Positions 49,730-61,475 of a DNA stretch of 64,000 nt are shown here, piece by piece. The DNA lies in NCBI GenBank assembly GCA_028023455.1, contig JAQFVV010000032.1:1304001-1368000 (forward strand), read 5' to 3'. Source of the stretch: Epiperipatus broadwayi. Taxonomy: Eukaryota; Onychophora; Udeonychophora; Euonychophora; Peripatidae. How positions within the stretch are numbered: the first letter of the stretch is position 1; every line of letters starts with the position of its first letter. Made by a program: the position numbers and the translations under genes. Below the pieces are notes generated by a model. The model had not been told where the DNA came from. It saw only the letters and a program-made list of their open reading frames with translations, and made no database searches.

Positions 49730-51010
49730 TTTATAGATTTGTGTTATACACATAAATATTCAATCTTCCCACAGCTATCCAATCCATCTTATACAATTGA
49801 TACACATGACCACATACATGTGAAAAAGATAAATGATCAAAATACGTATTTCATGCTGAACCAGCACTCATCAATTGGCCCAGATCACCATCTCCAACAC
49901 ATGTATACAATCACTGCTCCGTTTATATTAAGATAGGAATCTTCAGCCATCCATATCATTGAAAATCCAAAAATGAAATACTTAAAACCCTTGATAATGC
50001 CAATATTACTGTTAAACCCATGTTGATCTTAAATCAATATGACCCCTCACTCATAGGACCTCAATATGTCCATTTAATTATACAGAAGAGGGATGGGTAA
50101 AATACAGGTTGAATAAGTAATATTTAAATACATGTATATTGTCTATACTAAACTTAATGTAATTATAATGAACTTGAACTCAGACTTTCAAATTCCCCAC
50201 AACTATCCAATCCATTTTATACAATTGATACGCATGACCTCATACATGTGAAAAAGATAAATGACCTGCAATATACGTATTTCATGCTGAACCAATACTC
50301 ATCAGTTGGTCCAGATCACCATCTCCAACATATATATACTATTCAGTTTATATTAAGATAGCAAACTTTAATAGACAAGCTTCAATTTTCTCCACTCTCT
50401 TCAGCTATCCCTATATTGGAGATCATTTATATTTTTCACACGTGTCATGTGTATCAATTGTATAAGATGGATTGGATAGCTGTGGGGAGTTTGAAAGTCC
50501 GACCTCAAGTCCCTTATAATTATATTAAGTTTAATATAAACAATATATATGTATTTAAATATTACAAATTCAACCTACATTCTACCCATCCCCTTTCTGT
50601 ATAATTAAATGGACATATTGAGGTCATATGTGTGAGGGGTCAGATTGACTTAAGGTCAACATGGGCATGACAATAATATTGGGATCATTTGAGCATTTCA
50701 TCATCGGATTTTCAGTGATATGGATGGCTGAAGAGAGTGGAGAAGATTGACGCTTGTCCATTAAAGTTCGAAGATTTGCTGTCTTAATACAAACTGAGCA
50801 GATTGTATATATATATGTGTGTGTTGGAAATGGTGATCTGGACCAACTAGTTCAGCATGAAATATGTATATTGGAGATCATTTATCTTTTTCACATGTAC
50901 GTGATCATGTGTTGTATAAGACGGATTGGAAAGCTGGGGGAGTTTGAAAGTCTCAGTTCAAGTCCCTTATAATCACATTAACTTTAGTATAGACAACATA
51001 CATGTATTTA
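49730..51010. repeat. 1.3-kb head-to-head palindrome of the pol III-like repeat family
   Basis: Left arm (49760-50390) is antisense and right arm (50400-51010) is sense. Within the left arm the block ctttcaaa(ttccc)cacaac / atacaattgatac / catgtgaaaaagataaatga / catgctgaaccaRYactcat / ggtccagatcaccatctcc occurs at 49765-49910 and again at 50185-50335, a spacing of about 420 bp; the right arm has the complementary blocks at 50410-50515 and 50820-50965. Between them lies a shared spacer with gaggggtcaRattga and atattgaggtc. Same family as 14430-14910 and 61325-61475. Confidence 0.7.
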
Positions 51011-51298
51011 AATATTATATACACGAATATATATACAAACACGCTGTATGTATATCATTGCAATAATAATTTTAAAAGAATATTTTTCGGTTGTGTATAG
51101 TGCAGAAAATCATATGAATCTGTGTTTACTAAACAAATGGAAAAAAAAAAAAATGATAACTATTATGTATAATTAAAAAGTTTTCATAAACTTTTTTTTT
51201 AAAAAACATTTAGCTTAGTTGCTAATGAGAAAATCTGATAAAACCTTGGCTCAGAGAAAAAAAGGAAGAAAAAACTAAATTGCTTAATTATAACTTAC

Positions 51299-51415
51299 CC
51301 ACGATCGCTTTTCTAAGCAGCATGCCAAGAGAGGAGTTTTGTAGAAATACCATTCTTGCATTTTCATGGCTGACAATCTTTCATTCTACTCAAATAAAAC
51401 TGGTTTCATTAATTT
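51299..51415 (-). CDS. First coding exon (23 codons) of a FAM13-like RhoGAP gene, with short 5'UTR
   Basis: On the minus strand an ATG at 51367 (context gccATGa, purine at -3) opens 23 codons: MKMQEWYFYKTPLLACCLEK, then R-S-W. They end in phase 0 at a strong donor (tgg|gtaagtta, GT at 51298-51297). The next recognised exon (27013-27199) enters in phase 0, so the two join without a frameshift. An in-frame TAG lies 21 nt upstream, which supports this ATG. A good acceptor (T-run, then cacttag, ending at 51416) suggests the exon starts at 51415 and that a non-coding exon lies further upstream. A 7-codon uORF (ATG AAA CCA ... TAG) sits in this leader. I do not recognise the 23 residues; the assignment rests on splice signals, phase and start context. 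It could be an alternative first exon of a longer gene. Fairly confident, not proven. Confidence 0.55.
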
Positions 51416-52630
51416 CTAAGTGAAAAAAAATAAAACTACTCTTTTTAAAATTACTATGCAATAATAGTAATAGCTTTTAATAATCATAGCTGAAGTTCCT
51501 CTACAATCCACCGAGTAATTCTTAAGTAGAACATCAAAGTCCAACAAAGCAGCTCAGGTGCGCTCATAAACAACTGATTTAATGCCAAGAAAACGTCTAA
51601 CCTCCGAAATCTAGTAGAGCAAAGTTTGAACAAGATAAATAGTGCCAAAGCACCAGTTATTTCTTTAGAAATTAATTGAAGATCTCCTCCTTCATTTTAC
51701 TCAATAATTTTTAATCAGTTATTCAGAATGTTATATTTAACTTCCACCCAGCTAAATGTATACAGATTTAATCAAGATTAAAAAAGTAAAAACACAACAA
51801 CATATTACAGCACTTCTAATACTATAAAAAATATTTTATGATACAATCTTGAATTTTTTTTTTAAGTTGATGTGTCATTAAATTAGAGAAATATATCTGT
51901 ATGCCTACACACACATTGCGTATGCTATCTAATCACTATATGCAGAGCTGAAATGTATATTAAGAATATTAAAACGCCCTCTATTTGAGCTCACTATTGA
52001 ATAAAACATTTTGATTATTTAATTATTTTAACGAATATTAATAACAATTTCTTAAACTAGAGATTATTTCTAGTCCAAATATATACCATAAATCAGTTAA
52101 AGAATAATGTTTTTATAATTATACATAAACACGTGGAGAAATTCAACATCATCTCTCTTTTTCATATGTAGTCTTATAGCCTTCACTACACCAAACATTA
52201 TCTAAACATGAATAAAATAAAAATAATATTCAACTACTGAATTATATATAAACTACCATAATCAAATGTGACAAAAACAATTTCAAGAGAATCGATCAAT
52301 TCTTTTCTTTTTCCAAAATGCGAAGTTTTTATATATAAATTAGAATATATAAGAATCTTATTTTATAAAAAAGAAAAAAGGCTTATTTTATTTTAAAATG
52401 CAAAAAAATAAAATTACACAATTAATAATAAATATTAAGGGTTTTTTTTATATAATCAATAAGCATACATATATTTTGACCATAATCAATTCATTTTTTT
52501 CCCATCAGAATGTAATTAGATCTGGTTGTTGATTACAAGAAGTATCAACTTTGATAATTCAGTATTTTTTTTATCAAATATGACAAATAGAATGTGCTTA
52601 GTTAAAGATACCTAAAAATGAAAAAAAAAT
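51416..52630. other. Region upstream of the start exon
   Basis: 51480-51690 is noticeably less AT-rich than its surroundings and could hold leader or promoter sequence of the FAM13-like gene. I see no TATA box or CpG cluster that I can position with confidence. Confidence 0.35.
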
Positions 52631-52733
52631 TCTATGAAATTGATTGTGTGCATCATATTGTCATAGTTTACAATTTAGAAATTAGTTATTATATATATAT
52701 ACGTTAATATCCCACTTTACAATCTCAATAGAG
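52631..52733. repeat. Left copy of a roughly 104-bp direct repeat flanking the hAT element
   Basis: tctatgaaattgattgtgtg through catagtttacaatttagaaa and ttacaatctcaatagag matches 57918-58023 with about 10-12% difference. It directly abuts the hAT terminus at 52734. Confidence 0.75.
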
Positions 52734-53018
52734 CAGTGGTGGCGAACCTGTGCTAAAAATAAAATTAAAAAAATTATTGAACGACTGGCTACCATAAAGT
52801 TATTAAATCAAAATATAAACTATTTAATTATTGCAGTTTTTTAAAAGTTTATAAAACAAAATAATAATAATTAAACAAAATTTCTAAATAAGCTAAATAC
52901 AAGGATCTATATTTATTTAGAAGAATACAAGTTGAATAAAATGTAATAGTAAAAAAATAATAGTAATTGAAAAATTTTTTGGAAATAAACATATAAAATC
53001 AACACAAATAGATATTAT

Positions 53019-54947
53019 TTAATGAGATTTTTGCTGTTCTTTATTGGATGCCATATGTTTTATATTTGTTTCATATTTTGTCACTTTTAATAAGGTAAAT
53101 GCTGAACTAGATTCATTTGTCATTCTATTTCTCCAACTGTCTTTAATTAAATTCATTTCTGAAAACAGTGATTCACATGCATTTGTAGAGAAGAAAATTG
53201 ATAATATAGCTGTTGCTGATTTTTTTAAACAATTAAATGTTTCAGGAATAGCATTCCAGGCAGTCAATAGTTCCCTTCAGCCTTCTTTTTAAATATGCCC
53301 AATAATCGATCATTTTCCATTGTTTCTAACTCATTCCTCATATCAACAAATTTCTGTTTTCATATAAAAGTGGATTGAAAATCAACTGATTGCATTTCCA
53401 TATCTTCCAAATTAAACCACTCAAAAATTTCTAACTTGAGACTATTCAAGTGATATTATGTCTGGCTATAAAATAAATTTTGACAAAATTGTCTGAACGT
53501 TGTAAATGTTAAAGAAAATTCATCAATTATTGAATGAAGAACAGCACAAAACTCTTGTGTCAATTTTACTTGATCTGGTTTCTCATGAGATTCTAAATCA
53601 ATCAAAACTTTTTTATATTTGGAAAATATTTGAAAGTTTAAGAAATAACATCACAGTTGAGCATTTGTAATTTAACTTCAAATGCTTTAATCAAATCGAA
53701 TGTGACAACAATTGTTGTTACTATAACCTTGCAGTTTCACATTTAATTTATTTAGATGTGAACACCTATCAATAAAAAAAAAACAATTTCAACATCCATT
53801 AATTCGTTATATTTTTCAATGATTTTCTCATTATGGAAAATCAGTGTCTAATTTCATCTAAACACTCAACGAAGCTCTGAAGAACTTTTTCTAGACTTAA
53901 TCATCAGACATTGTTGTACATAAGTAAACCATTGTATACTGAGTTCACCTCACTCAATAAATTAAAAAAATTTTGTTTATTTAGAGCTTGTGTAGATATA
54001 AAATTGACTAACTTAGTCACAACCCCCTTAACATCATCCAGTGACTTAAAGTTGGCTTTCATGCATAAAACCTGCTGATGTATAATGCAATGAAAATCCA
54101 AAATTGAATGTCCAATACAACTGGTAAATAAACTGAGAAAACTATTTTCTTTTCCAGTCATACTTCGAGCATCATATGTAGTTACTGATACAATTTTGGC
54201 AACATCTATTTCTTTTTCAGCGAGTACATTTGAAACTTCATTGCAAATAGCTAATCCTTTGGTTGTTTACTAATGAGGTTAAACTAATCAATTCTTTGAT
54301 ATTATTCCCAACACAATAGCAAAAAAAAAAAAAATAGCCATTCGAGCTGATCCATTTATGTCTGCACTTTCATCAAGGCAAAGAGAAATTAAACTAGAAG
54401 ATTTTAGATCTCTTTTTGTTGGCAAATTATATTGTTAACCACTTGCAGGATTCTTTCTTTAATTGTATTTCTAGCCAAGAGTAAATCTTTTATTCCCTGA
54501 ATAATCTTTGCTTTGTTTTCAAAATCTTCAAAAAGAACAGGTGCACACTTCATCCAAGCTTCTTTCATATATTCTCCATCATTAAAAGATTTCCCATGTT
54601 TGGCAATTACATTTGAAATAAAAAAAACTAGCAGCAGTTATATTATTTTCGATAAATTTCATTATAGATGTTGATTGAATATTTACATTTTTAAATGCTT
54701 GGGCAATATATTCTTTTTGTTCATCTTTATTTTTTTCACAGAGCAATTTATGATTGGTCTCATAATGCCATTTTACCAATGATGTTCTCAATACAACTGT
54801 TCTGGAACACAAAACACATATTGCCTTAGTGCCTTTGTTAATCATTTCATACTCAACAGTCCACCAATTTTGAATTTCTCTACTGTTTGACAATTTTTGT
54901 TTTGTTTTGTTTTTTTCACTAGTCATATTAATATAATGATAACCCAA
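53019..54947 (-). pseudogene. hAT transposase fossil with BED-type zinc finger
   Basis: Runs downwards from 54947 on the minus strand. N-terminus (54582-54947, 121 codons): MTSEKNKTKQKLSNSREIQN, then a BED-like finger CVLCSRTVVLRTSLVKWHYE with H-x4-H. Catalytic-domain remnants: SLISLCLDESADINGSARM (about 54415-54350, first Asp) and DARSMTGKENSFLSLFTSCI (from about 54175, second Asp), then HCIIHQQVLCMK in the open part 53904-54161. C-terminal dimerisation block 53019-53267: FFSTNACESLFSEMNLIKDS, ending SNKEQQKSH. Length, about 640 codons, is near that of complete ZBED/SCAND3-like hAT transposases. Frameshifts and stops at about 54600, 54300, 53900 and 53300-53500 inactivate it. It is a different subfamily from the fossil at 36443. 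Confidence 0.8.
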
Positions 54948-55193
54948 ATTTATTTAAAAGTAAATTTAAATGAGCTTTAATAATTTTATGAATCAAAGAT
55001 TTATTGTATGTTAAAATATATTATTTTTCTTACACTTCACTTTTACAGCAATTACAGCAAAACTTCAAGCAAAAAAAAAAATAATTGACCGAGTTTACTT
55101 CCTAATTTTATTGGAATCATTTGATAGGTTTGTAGAATATAATACACAGTATACTGATGGCAAGATTAGTTACACAACTTAATAGCAGATACC

Positions 55194-55832
55194 ATGCAGA
55201 TAATTCAGGTTTATGCCCCAACAAGTTCTCATAGTGATGAAGTAGTAGAAGATTTTTATATGGATGTACAAAAGGCTTTTGATCAGAGTAAACAACATTT
55301 TAAAATTGTTATGGGAGACTTTAATGCTAGAATTGGTAAACAAATAAAAGATGAAAGTGCTGTAGGTAATTTTGGTTATGGTAATAGAAATGAGAGAGGA
55401 CATAGACTTGTGGAGTTTGCAGAAAAAGAAAAACTTTATATTATGAATTCATTTTTTGAGAAAAATGTTAAAAGGAAATGGACATGGAAGCATCCAAATG
55501 AAGGTACAGCAGAATTGGATTATATTTTGACTAACAGAAAATACATATTTCAAGATTGTAATGTTCTTAATAAATTTAACACAGGAAGTGATCATCGATT
55601 AGTAAGGTGTAAGTTACGTGTTAATGTAAAACTAGAGAGACAAAAATTATTAAGAAAAACAATATTTACAGTTGATATTCCTAATCTTCAGAAACATTCT
55701 AATGAATTTAAATTAGGACTTATAAATCGGTTTCAAGTATTAGTAGATTTTGAACATGAGTCAGACTTGAATGAAATTAATATGAAAATAACTGATACAC
55801 TTTTCAAAAACTGCAACAAAGATAGCTGGTAG
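55194..55832 (+). pseudogene. RTE LINE apurinic-like endonuclease domain, open 212 codons
   Basis: Exonuclease-endonuclease-phosphatase fold, C-terminal two thirds. MQIIQVYAPTSSHSDEVVED opens it, then IVMGDFNARIGKQIKDESAV (catalytic D and N), a WTWKHPNEGTAELDYILTNR stretch and the final GSDHRLVRCKL (catalytic D and H). The first Asn and Glu motifs of the fold lie upstream and are absent, so it cannot cut DNA alone. In RTE elements this domain nicks the target to prime reverse transcription. It is the longest ORF in the window, which suggests a fairly recent insertion. Proteins of this type are often mislabelled craniofacial development protein 2. Confidence 0.85.
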
Positions 55833-55960
55833 AAAAAAGCAGCAACTGACCAATAAAATTTCCATTGAGACTAGAGAAGTTATGAAGAAAAAAAGAATAT
55901 GAAGATATACAAAAATGATGCATTAAAAAGGATTGAATATCTCGAATTTTGTAAAATGGT

Positions 55961-57600
55961 ATGGAAAAGAATATTGAAAATGATATAAAAAAGTATAACT
56001 GTGAATTAGCAAAGAAAGCTGTAGAAGAGAATAAAAGTCTTAAGAGTGTAAAACAACATTTTGGTATTGGTAGAAATTTTATATCTGCTATAAGAAAAAA
56101 AGATGGAATTATTATTAAAAAGAGAGATGATATCATGAAATGTGTAGAAGATCTATCAAGAATTATATAGTAATAAAGAACAAGTACTTCCTATATCTAT
56201 TATATCTTAAATGAAGAAGTGAGACATGCAATTAAATTTATGAAGAAAGAAAAAGCTCCAGGTAATAATGGAATTTAATTGATATATTAAAAGGAAGCAG
56301 GTGAAGAAATAGAAAATTTTTTAGCAAAGTTATATACTAAATGTCTAAATGGTAAAGATGTATCAGATGGTTGAAAGAATGCAGTATTAATATTAATATT
56401 TAAAAAAGGTGATAAAGAGGATATTAGAAATTACAGACCTATCAGCCTTTTATCAGTTTTATACAAAATTTTTACCAAGATAATTACAACTCGTCTACAG
56501 AGAACATTGGATTTCCACCAACCAAGAGAACAAGTTGCTTTTAAAAGGGGTTTTAGTACAGTAGAGAGAAGTTACAGAAAGGGCAAATAAATATGAAATG
56601 TCATTATGCTTTGGATCTGTAGATTATGAAAAAGCATTTGATTCTATAAACATTTATTCGGTGATTAAAGCATTGGATCATCAAGGTATAGATCCAGGAT
56701 ATTGTCATATTTTAAAAAATATTTATAAAATGCAACAGCAACAATTAGATTAACATAATGATACTGGGAAAGTAAACATTGAGAAGGGTGTAAGACAGAG
56801 TGACTCCATATCTCCAAAACTTTTTACAGCAGTGCTGCAAGAAGTATTTCGTGGATTAAAATGGGAAGCTGAAGGAGTGGAAGTAAATGGAGATTATTTA
56901 ACTCATTTAGATTTTACAGATGTTGTAGTTGTTTTTGCAAATAATGCTTTAGAGTTGCAGGAAATGTTGCAAGAGTTATCAGATGAAAGTAGGACTAAAG
57001 ATAAATGTTAAAAAGACTGTTTAATTGATTTTCTTAAAATATGAAAATAAAGATTGATTATGATGAGTTAGAAGAAGTTAACAGTTACAAATACCTTGGT
57101 CAGATTATTAATACAAATGGAAACATAATGGATGAAATTAATCATAGAACTAAACTTGCTTGGAGTGCTTTTGGTAGAAATAACTTGATACTAAAAGGAA
57201 ATATGCCTGAGTTTGAAAAGGAAGGTTTTTAGTAAATGTGTTTTATCAGTTCTTACTTATGGACACTTAATAGAAGAGCAATACAGAGACTTCAAGACCA
57301 CCCAAAGACGTATGGAGAGATGCATGTTAGAAGTAACAAGAAGAGATTGAAAACGCAATATATATGGTAAAAGAACAAACAGGTGTTACTGACCTCATTG
57401 AAAAAATTAAAAGACTGAAGTGGAATCAGGCTGGACATATTGTTAGAAGAGATGATAATAGATGGACAATTGAAATCTTAAACTAGATTCCAAAAGATTG
57501 TAAAAGACCCAGAAATAGACCACCTGTGAGATGGATGGAAGAAATAAGAAAGTGTGCAGGGATGATGTGGAGAAGAGATGCTAGAGAGAGGTGATGGATT
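55961..57600 (+). pseudogene. RTE LINE reverse transcriptase, broken
   Basis: The linker ORF 55961-56170 (VEENKSLKSVKQHFGIGRNF, KKRDDIMKCVEDL) leads to the RT. Motif 1 RNYRPISLLSVLYKIFTKII is at about 56427-56490, motif A FGSVDYEKAFDSI at 56609-56650 with Asp intact, motif B KGVRQSDSISPKLFTAVLQE at about 56785-56850 (the usual G of RQGD is S), and motif C HLDFTDVVVVFANN at about 56908-56950, where the YADD/FADD pair is now T-D-V. The thumb ORF (57041-57232) has VNSYKYLGQIINTNGNIMDE. The C-terminal part to 57600 has KTYGEMH-like and RPPVRWMEEIRKCAGMMWRR in shifted frames. Stops and the lost catalytic Asp make it inactive. Confidence 0.8.
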
Positions 57601-57917
57601 GAATTTGGAGACCATCCCGCCATGGATTAATAATGGTTGATGATGATGATGATACTGGTGCCACTTTATTTGACTGTACCATTCCCATCTACGTATGTAT
57701 ATTTTATTTTATTTTTAATTTTGTAAATTATTGTTTCTAATCAGATTAGTTCTATTGTAAATTGAATTTTAATATATTTATTTTACTTTAGTTTACAGTA
57801 AATTTCTAAATAGTTAATAATTTAAAGCAAAAAAAATTATGATAATTTAAATAGTTTGCATGCCAGTAAAAAATTTGAATGTCCATAGGTTCGCCATCAC
57901 TGGAAATAAAAAGAATT

Positions 57918-58023
57918 TCTACGAAATTGGTTGTATGAGTCTTATATTGCCATAGTTTACAATTTAGAAATTAGTTATTATATATATATAATTTAATGTC
58001 CCATTTTACAATCTCAGTAGAGG
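57918..58023. repeat. Right copy of the direct repeat flanking the hAT element
   Basis: Same order of bases as 52631-52733: tctacgaaattggttgtatg, catagtttacaatttagaaa, ttacaatctcagtagag. Begins 15 bp beyond the hAT terminus. Confidence 0.75.
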
Positions 58024-61000
58024 ATATGTAAAAGCTATGATTCATGGAAATATAATAAACATATATATTGAAATTAGCCTATGGTTTTACTCCCACCATA
58101 AGATTAATGGATGTTAGGAATAACCCACACAAATTATCTTTGGATTGAGTATCCTAACTAATGATGGACAGACTGGGTATCCAGCCATATTTCCTGTTCA
58201 TCATTCCCATTAAACATGTCCAAGTACAGAGAGAGTATATTCCTTGCCGCTATAGATGCTTTTTGCTTAAAATATATCTCCATACTGTAGATAAGAGTGG
58301 CATCTCTAAAATGAGAATGAGCTACAGGTTGGGTTCAAATCTTTCATTTACATACTGCTAGCTCAAAAGAAAAACATGACAATGAGTCATAGGATATGTG
58401 TAATAGTTATTTTTAATTAGGTTTGGAATAAGAGAGAAATGGACAACTAGATTTAAAATAATATATAATAAAACAAAATGTATTTATACTCAATACATGA
58501 TACTTAGGGTTGAAACCAATGCATAAAGAATAAAATATACATATATATTTTTAGATGGGAAATATGCAGGAAGCTACAGAGTTCCAGGTTTAATTGACTA
58601 GTGTTTACCATATTAACAGGTTAAATAGTTTGCAAATTAACTGCTTTTTAATTAATTGAAAATGCTGTTCCTATCACTTAACTTTCTGAAATAGTGTTAA
58701 ACATAAATTTTTTTGCTGATTGAAGTGCTCCAAGTCCTTGACAACCATGATATTACAGGTTTATATATATTACTTTTTATAAATCTCAGGCATATACATT
58801 CTAATATATCTATGAAGGAATGCACAAAACATAAAAGAGGTTTCTTAAAATAAGAAGGCTTTCTCTCTAAATATAAACAAAAAACCTGACATCTCCCACT
58901 ACTTTTTTTGTAGCAATGCTATTGTTCAAGATTACTGCTAATAAATCCATGAACCTTTTATTTACTGTGACAATTTTTTTTTAAAAAAAAAAAATCTCTA
59001 GCTGGTATGAATAAATATGAAAAAACGCTTACAACTTTTAGAAAAAAATTAATAATAATTCCAACCAATTTTTTTTTCTTGCATTATTTTTTTCTTTGTT
59101 TGTCCTTCCTTTTTATATTTTAGTGTGTGGACAAGAAGCATGTAAAATGAGACTAGCTTTATTTTTAAAAGGAGTCTGAACCTATACAATATATACTTTT
59201 TAAATAATTGCCTTTGATGGACCTAAAATGAAAGAGTCTCATCATTATCACTTTATATGCAGTTCTAAATATGGAATGTTAAAATAAATTACATTAAACA
59301 AATAGTAAGAATATAACTCTTCACAGATTATAAATTGTGTTATCACTTAAGATCTAGTTACCCCAATCTCTCTTCAGATATAAAGTTAAAGGTATATCTT
59401 TTGAAGTGTATAATTTATTTTATGCACACAAACAAATACAGAAAAACACACATAGCAAATACAGTAATGCATAAAACAATTGCTTCGCTAAAAAATTATT
59501 TAATTCATACTTAAAATATTGTTTATTCAAATATGCATTAGTTGTTTTTCTGGACAGCTAACTATTTACAATCAATTATAAAAAGATCCATATAGATATC
59601 AAATATATGGTTTCATACTGACTTTATTAAGAGCTTTATTTCTGTCACTACATAGCCACTAACTACAGGTTTTAATGTTTGATCATGATTACAATTACAT
59701 AATTGTAAGGGTGTTATATTCTACTTCTGAAGTTAATTCTGTATTTATTAATCAAGTTATGAAAAATATGTGAAGATCAAATCTAGCTAACTGTTTAATC
59801 TGTAAAAACCACATAAGTATATTTCTTGCACAATAATTAAAATGTCATTTGAAAGAATTTCTATTTAATCGTCCAGAAATAAGATCTTTGGTGGTAAAGT
59901 ATGTCTTAAGTTATTGACAGATCTAATCCACTTAACTGACTTTTATACATTTTCTGTGGAGCAATTTTATTTCTATCTAGTGAAAAAATAAAACAAAATT
60001 TATAATAATTGCAAAAAATTAAATTAATGAGCCAGTCAATATTTTTTAATATTTAATTATATATCCAGATATGGATTGCAACACCCCCCAAATTAGGAAC
60101 AAAATATTTGGCATTATAATAATCAAATGCTAAAAAAGCTGTTTTTAAAAATATTTGGTTAACATCCCAAGAAGTCAGCAGTTAACTTATTTCTGATAGA
60201 TGAAAAAAATAAAATAGACCACAGACCCAAGTTTATCACTAAATATCATGGATAAGTTCATGTTTCAATCTTGTGTAACAGAAAATTATGCAGAAGGTTG
60301 GACGTATTTGTTTTAAGGCATTAGAGATTCATAAAATATTTTCAATGTTTTGAAAAATATTTCCAAAGTTATAATATGTCTTCTATTTCTAGGAATGGGA
60401 AGACCAAGATAATGTCATTGAAAAAGATCAAAGATTATAATATTACATAACTAATATGATTGACAGAGTTGAATTCCACAAAAGATTTGTAAAATTGTAT
60501 CTGAAATGTTTTATCTGAAATTTTTTTTACCAATTTATACTTTTCTTCTATTTAAGAATTTTTAGTGTTTTAGAAACAGATTTGTTTTGCCAAATAATCA
60601 TAAAAAAAAATTTAGAAACAGATTTGTTTTGCCAAATAGTCATAAAAAAAATTAGATCAATTTAAAAAAAAATCCAGAGATTTATTTATTTCAAAAGCTC
60701 TTTCCAATAAAAGCAGTTAAAGAATTTATTCATAGCACCTTCTAAGACATAAATTTTAAAATATTCTGAAAGTAATAATTCTCAACTACTAGCATGATTA
60801 TTCTTGTTAAAATGATCTCTGTATAAAATATCTAATAATAATGTAGAATAGTAATTTATTTATTTTTTAATCATAATATTTATTAGATTTTACTTACTTA
60901 AAGCTTTGCTTATTATTGTATGATAATATTGGTGAACAGTTCTGATAACCACATTTTAGTCTCAGACTGAAATTTTTTTACAAACTCTCAAATGTGACCT

Positions 61001-61324
61001 TCTCCCCACCCCCAGTTTTAAGACAGTCTATTGGTTTTACTGAATTTGAATTAAAGAAATGAGAAAAAAAAGAAGAGAAGTCTGGGTCTGTTAATATTGG
61101 GCTGAAAAGTTTAGTGTTTGAAACTCACAATTGTGAGAGTAGTAATTCTTTGATAGAAGTTTCTACATTCACTAATCTTGTGTAGAAGAGAGGAAGCTTT
61201 TTCATTAGAACTTAAAAATTTGTTTTTCCAACTTCTCTCTTTTTATTATTACATTTTATAAATTTATTAGTAATTTAAAAATTTTGCTAAATATATATAT
61301 ATTTATTTAAAAAAAAAAAAAGAA
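58024..61324. other. AT-rich DNA upstream of the gene; one small tandem duplication
   Basis: At 60568-60652 tttagaaacagatttgtttt plus gccaaataRtcataaaaaaa occurs twice in tandem. No ORF above 66 codons with a motif, no conserved exon. Confidence 0.5.
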
Positions 61325-61475
61325 TTCTAGCTAGTTTAGCATGAAATACATATATTGGTGATTATTTATCTTTTCAACATGTGTGTGATCAGGTGGGTTA
61401 GCAATATGAAATGGCAAGTAGAGTGAATGGTAGTGTGAAAGTCTGAGTTCCAATCCCTTATATATTACATTATAT
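61325..61475 (+). repeat. Single sense copy of the pol III-like repeat family
   Basis: ctagtttagcatgaaataca, tattggtgattatttatctt, caacatgtgtgtgatcaggt, then gtgtgaaagtctgagttcca and atccctt. The same block order as at 50820-50965, without a partner arm, so the family also occurs singly. Confidence 0.6.

Larger units (their letters stand above)
55150..57655 (+). mobile_element. RTE-clade LINE, 5' truncated, (TGA)n tail
   Basis: Starts inside the endonuclease region and ends in tgatgatgatgatgat at 57636-57650, the microsatellite tail typical of RTE elements. Possible target duplication atactgatggc (about 55149) against atactggtgcc (57650), 9/11, not certain. Contains an open endonuclease ORF and a broken RT. 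Inserted in the hAT transposon, on the opposite strand to its transposase. Confidence 0.75.
52734..57902 (-). mobile_element. hAT transposon, 5.2 kb, carrying a nested RTE LINE
   Basis: Terminal repeats are CAGTGGTGGCGAACCTGTG on the left and CAGTGATGGCGAACCTATGG read inwards on the right, typical hAT ends. The transposase fossil lies on the minus strand at 53019-54947; the LINE (55150-57655, plus strand) sits between its 5' end and the right terminus and adds about 2.5 kb. No 8-bp target duplication is visible (caatagag against gaaataaa); instead a 104-bp direct repeat lies on both sides. Confidence 0.75.

Noticed and set aside
53044-53292. Plus-strand ORF of 82 codons
   Set aside because: It is the mirror of the hAT C-terminal dimerisation block on the minus strand.
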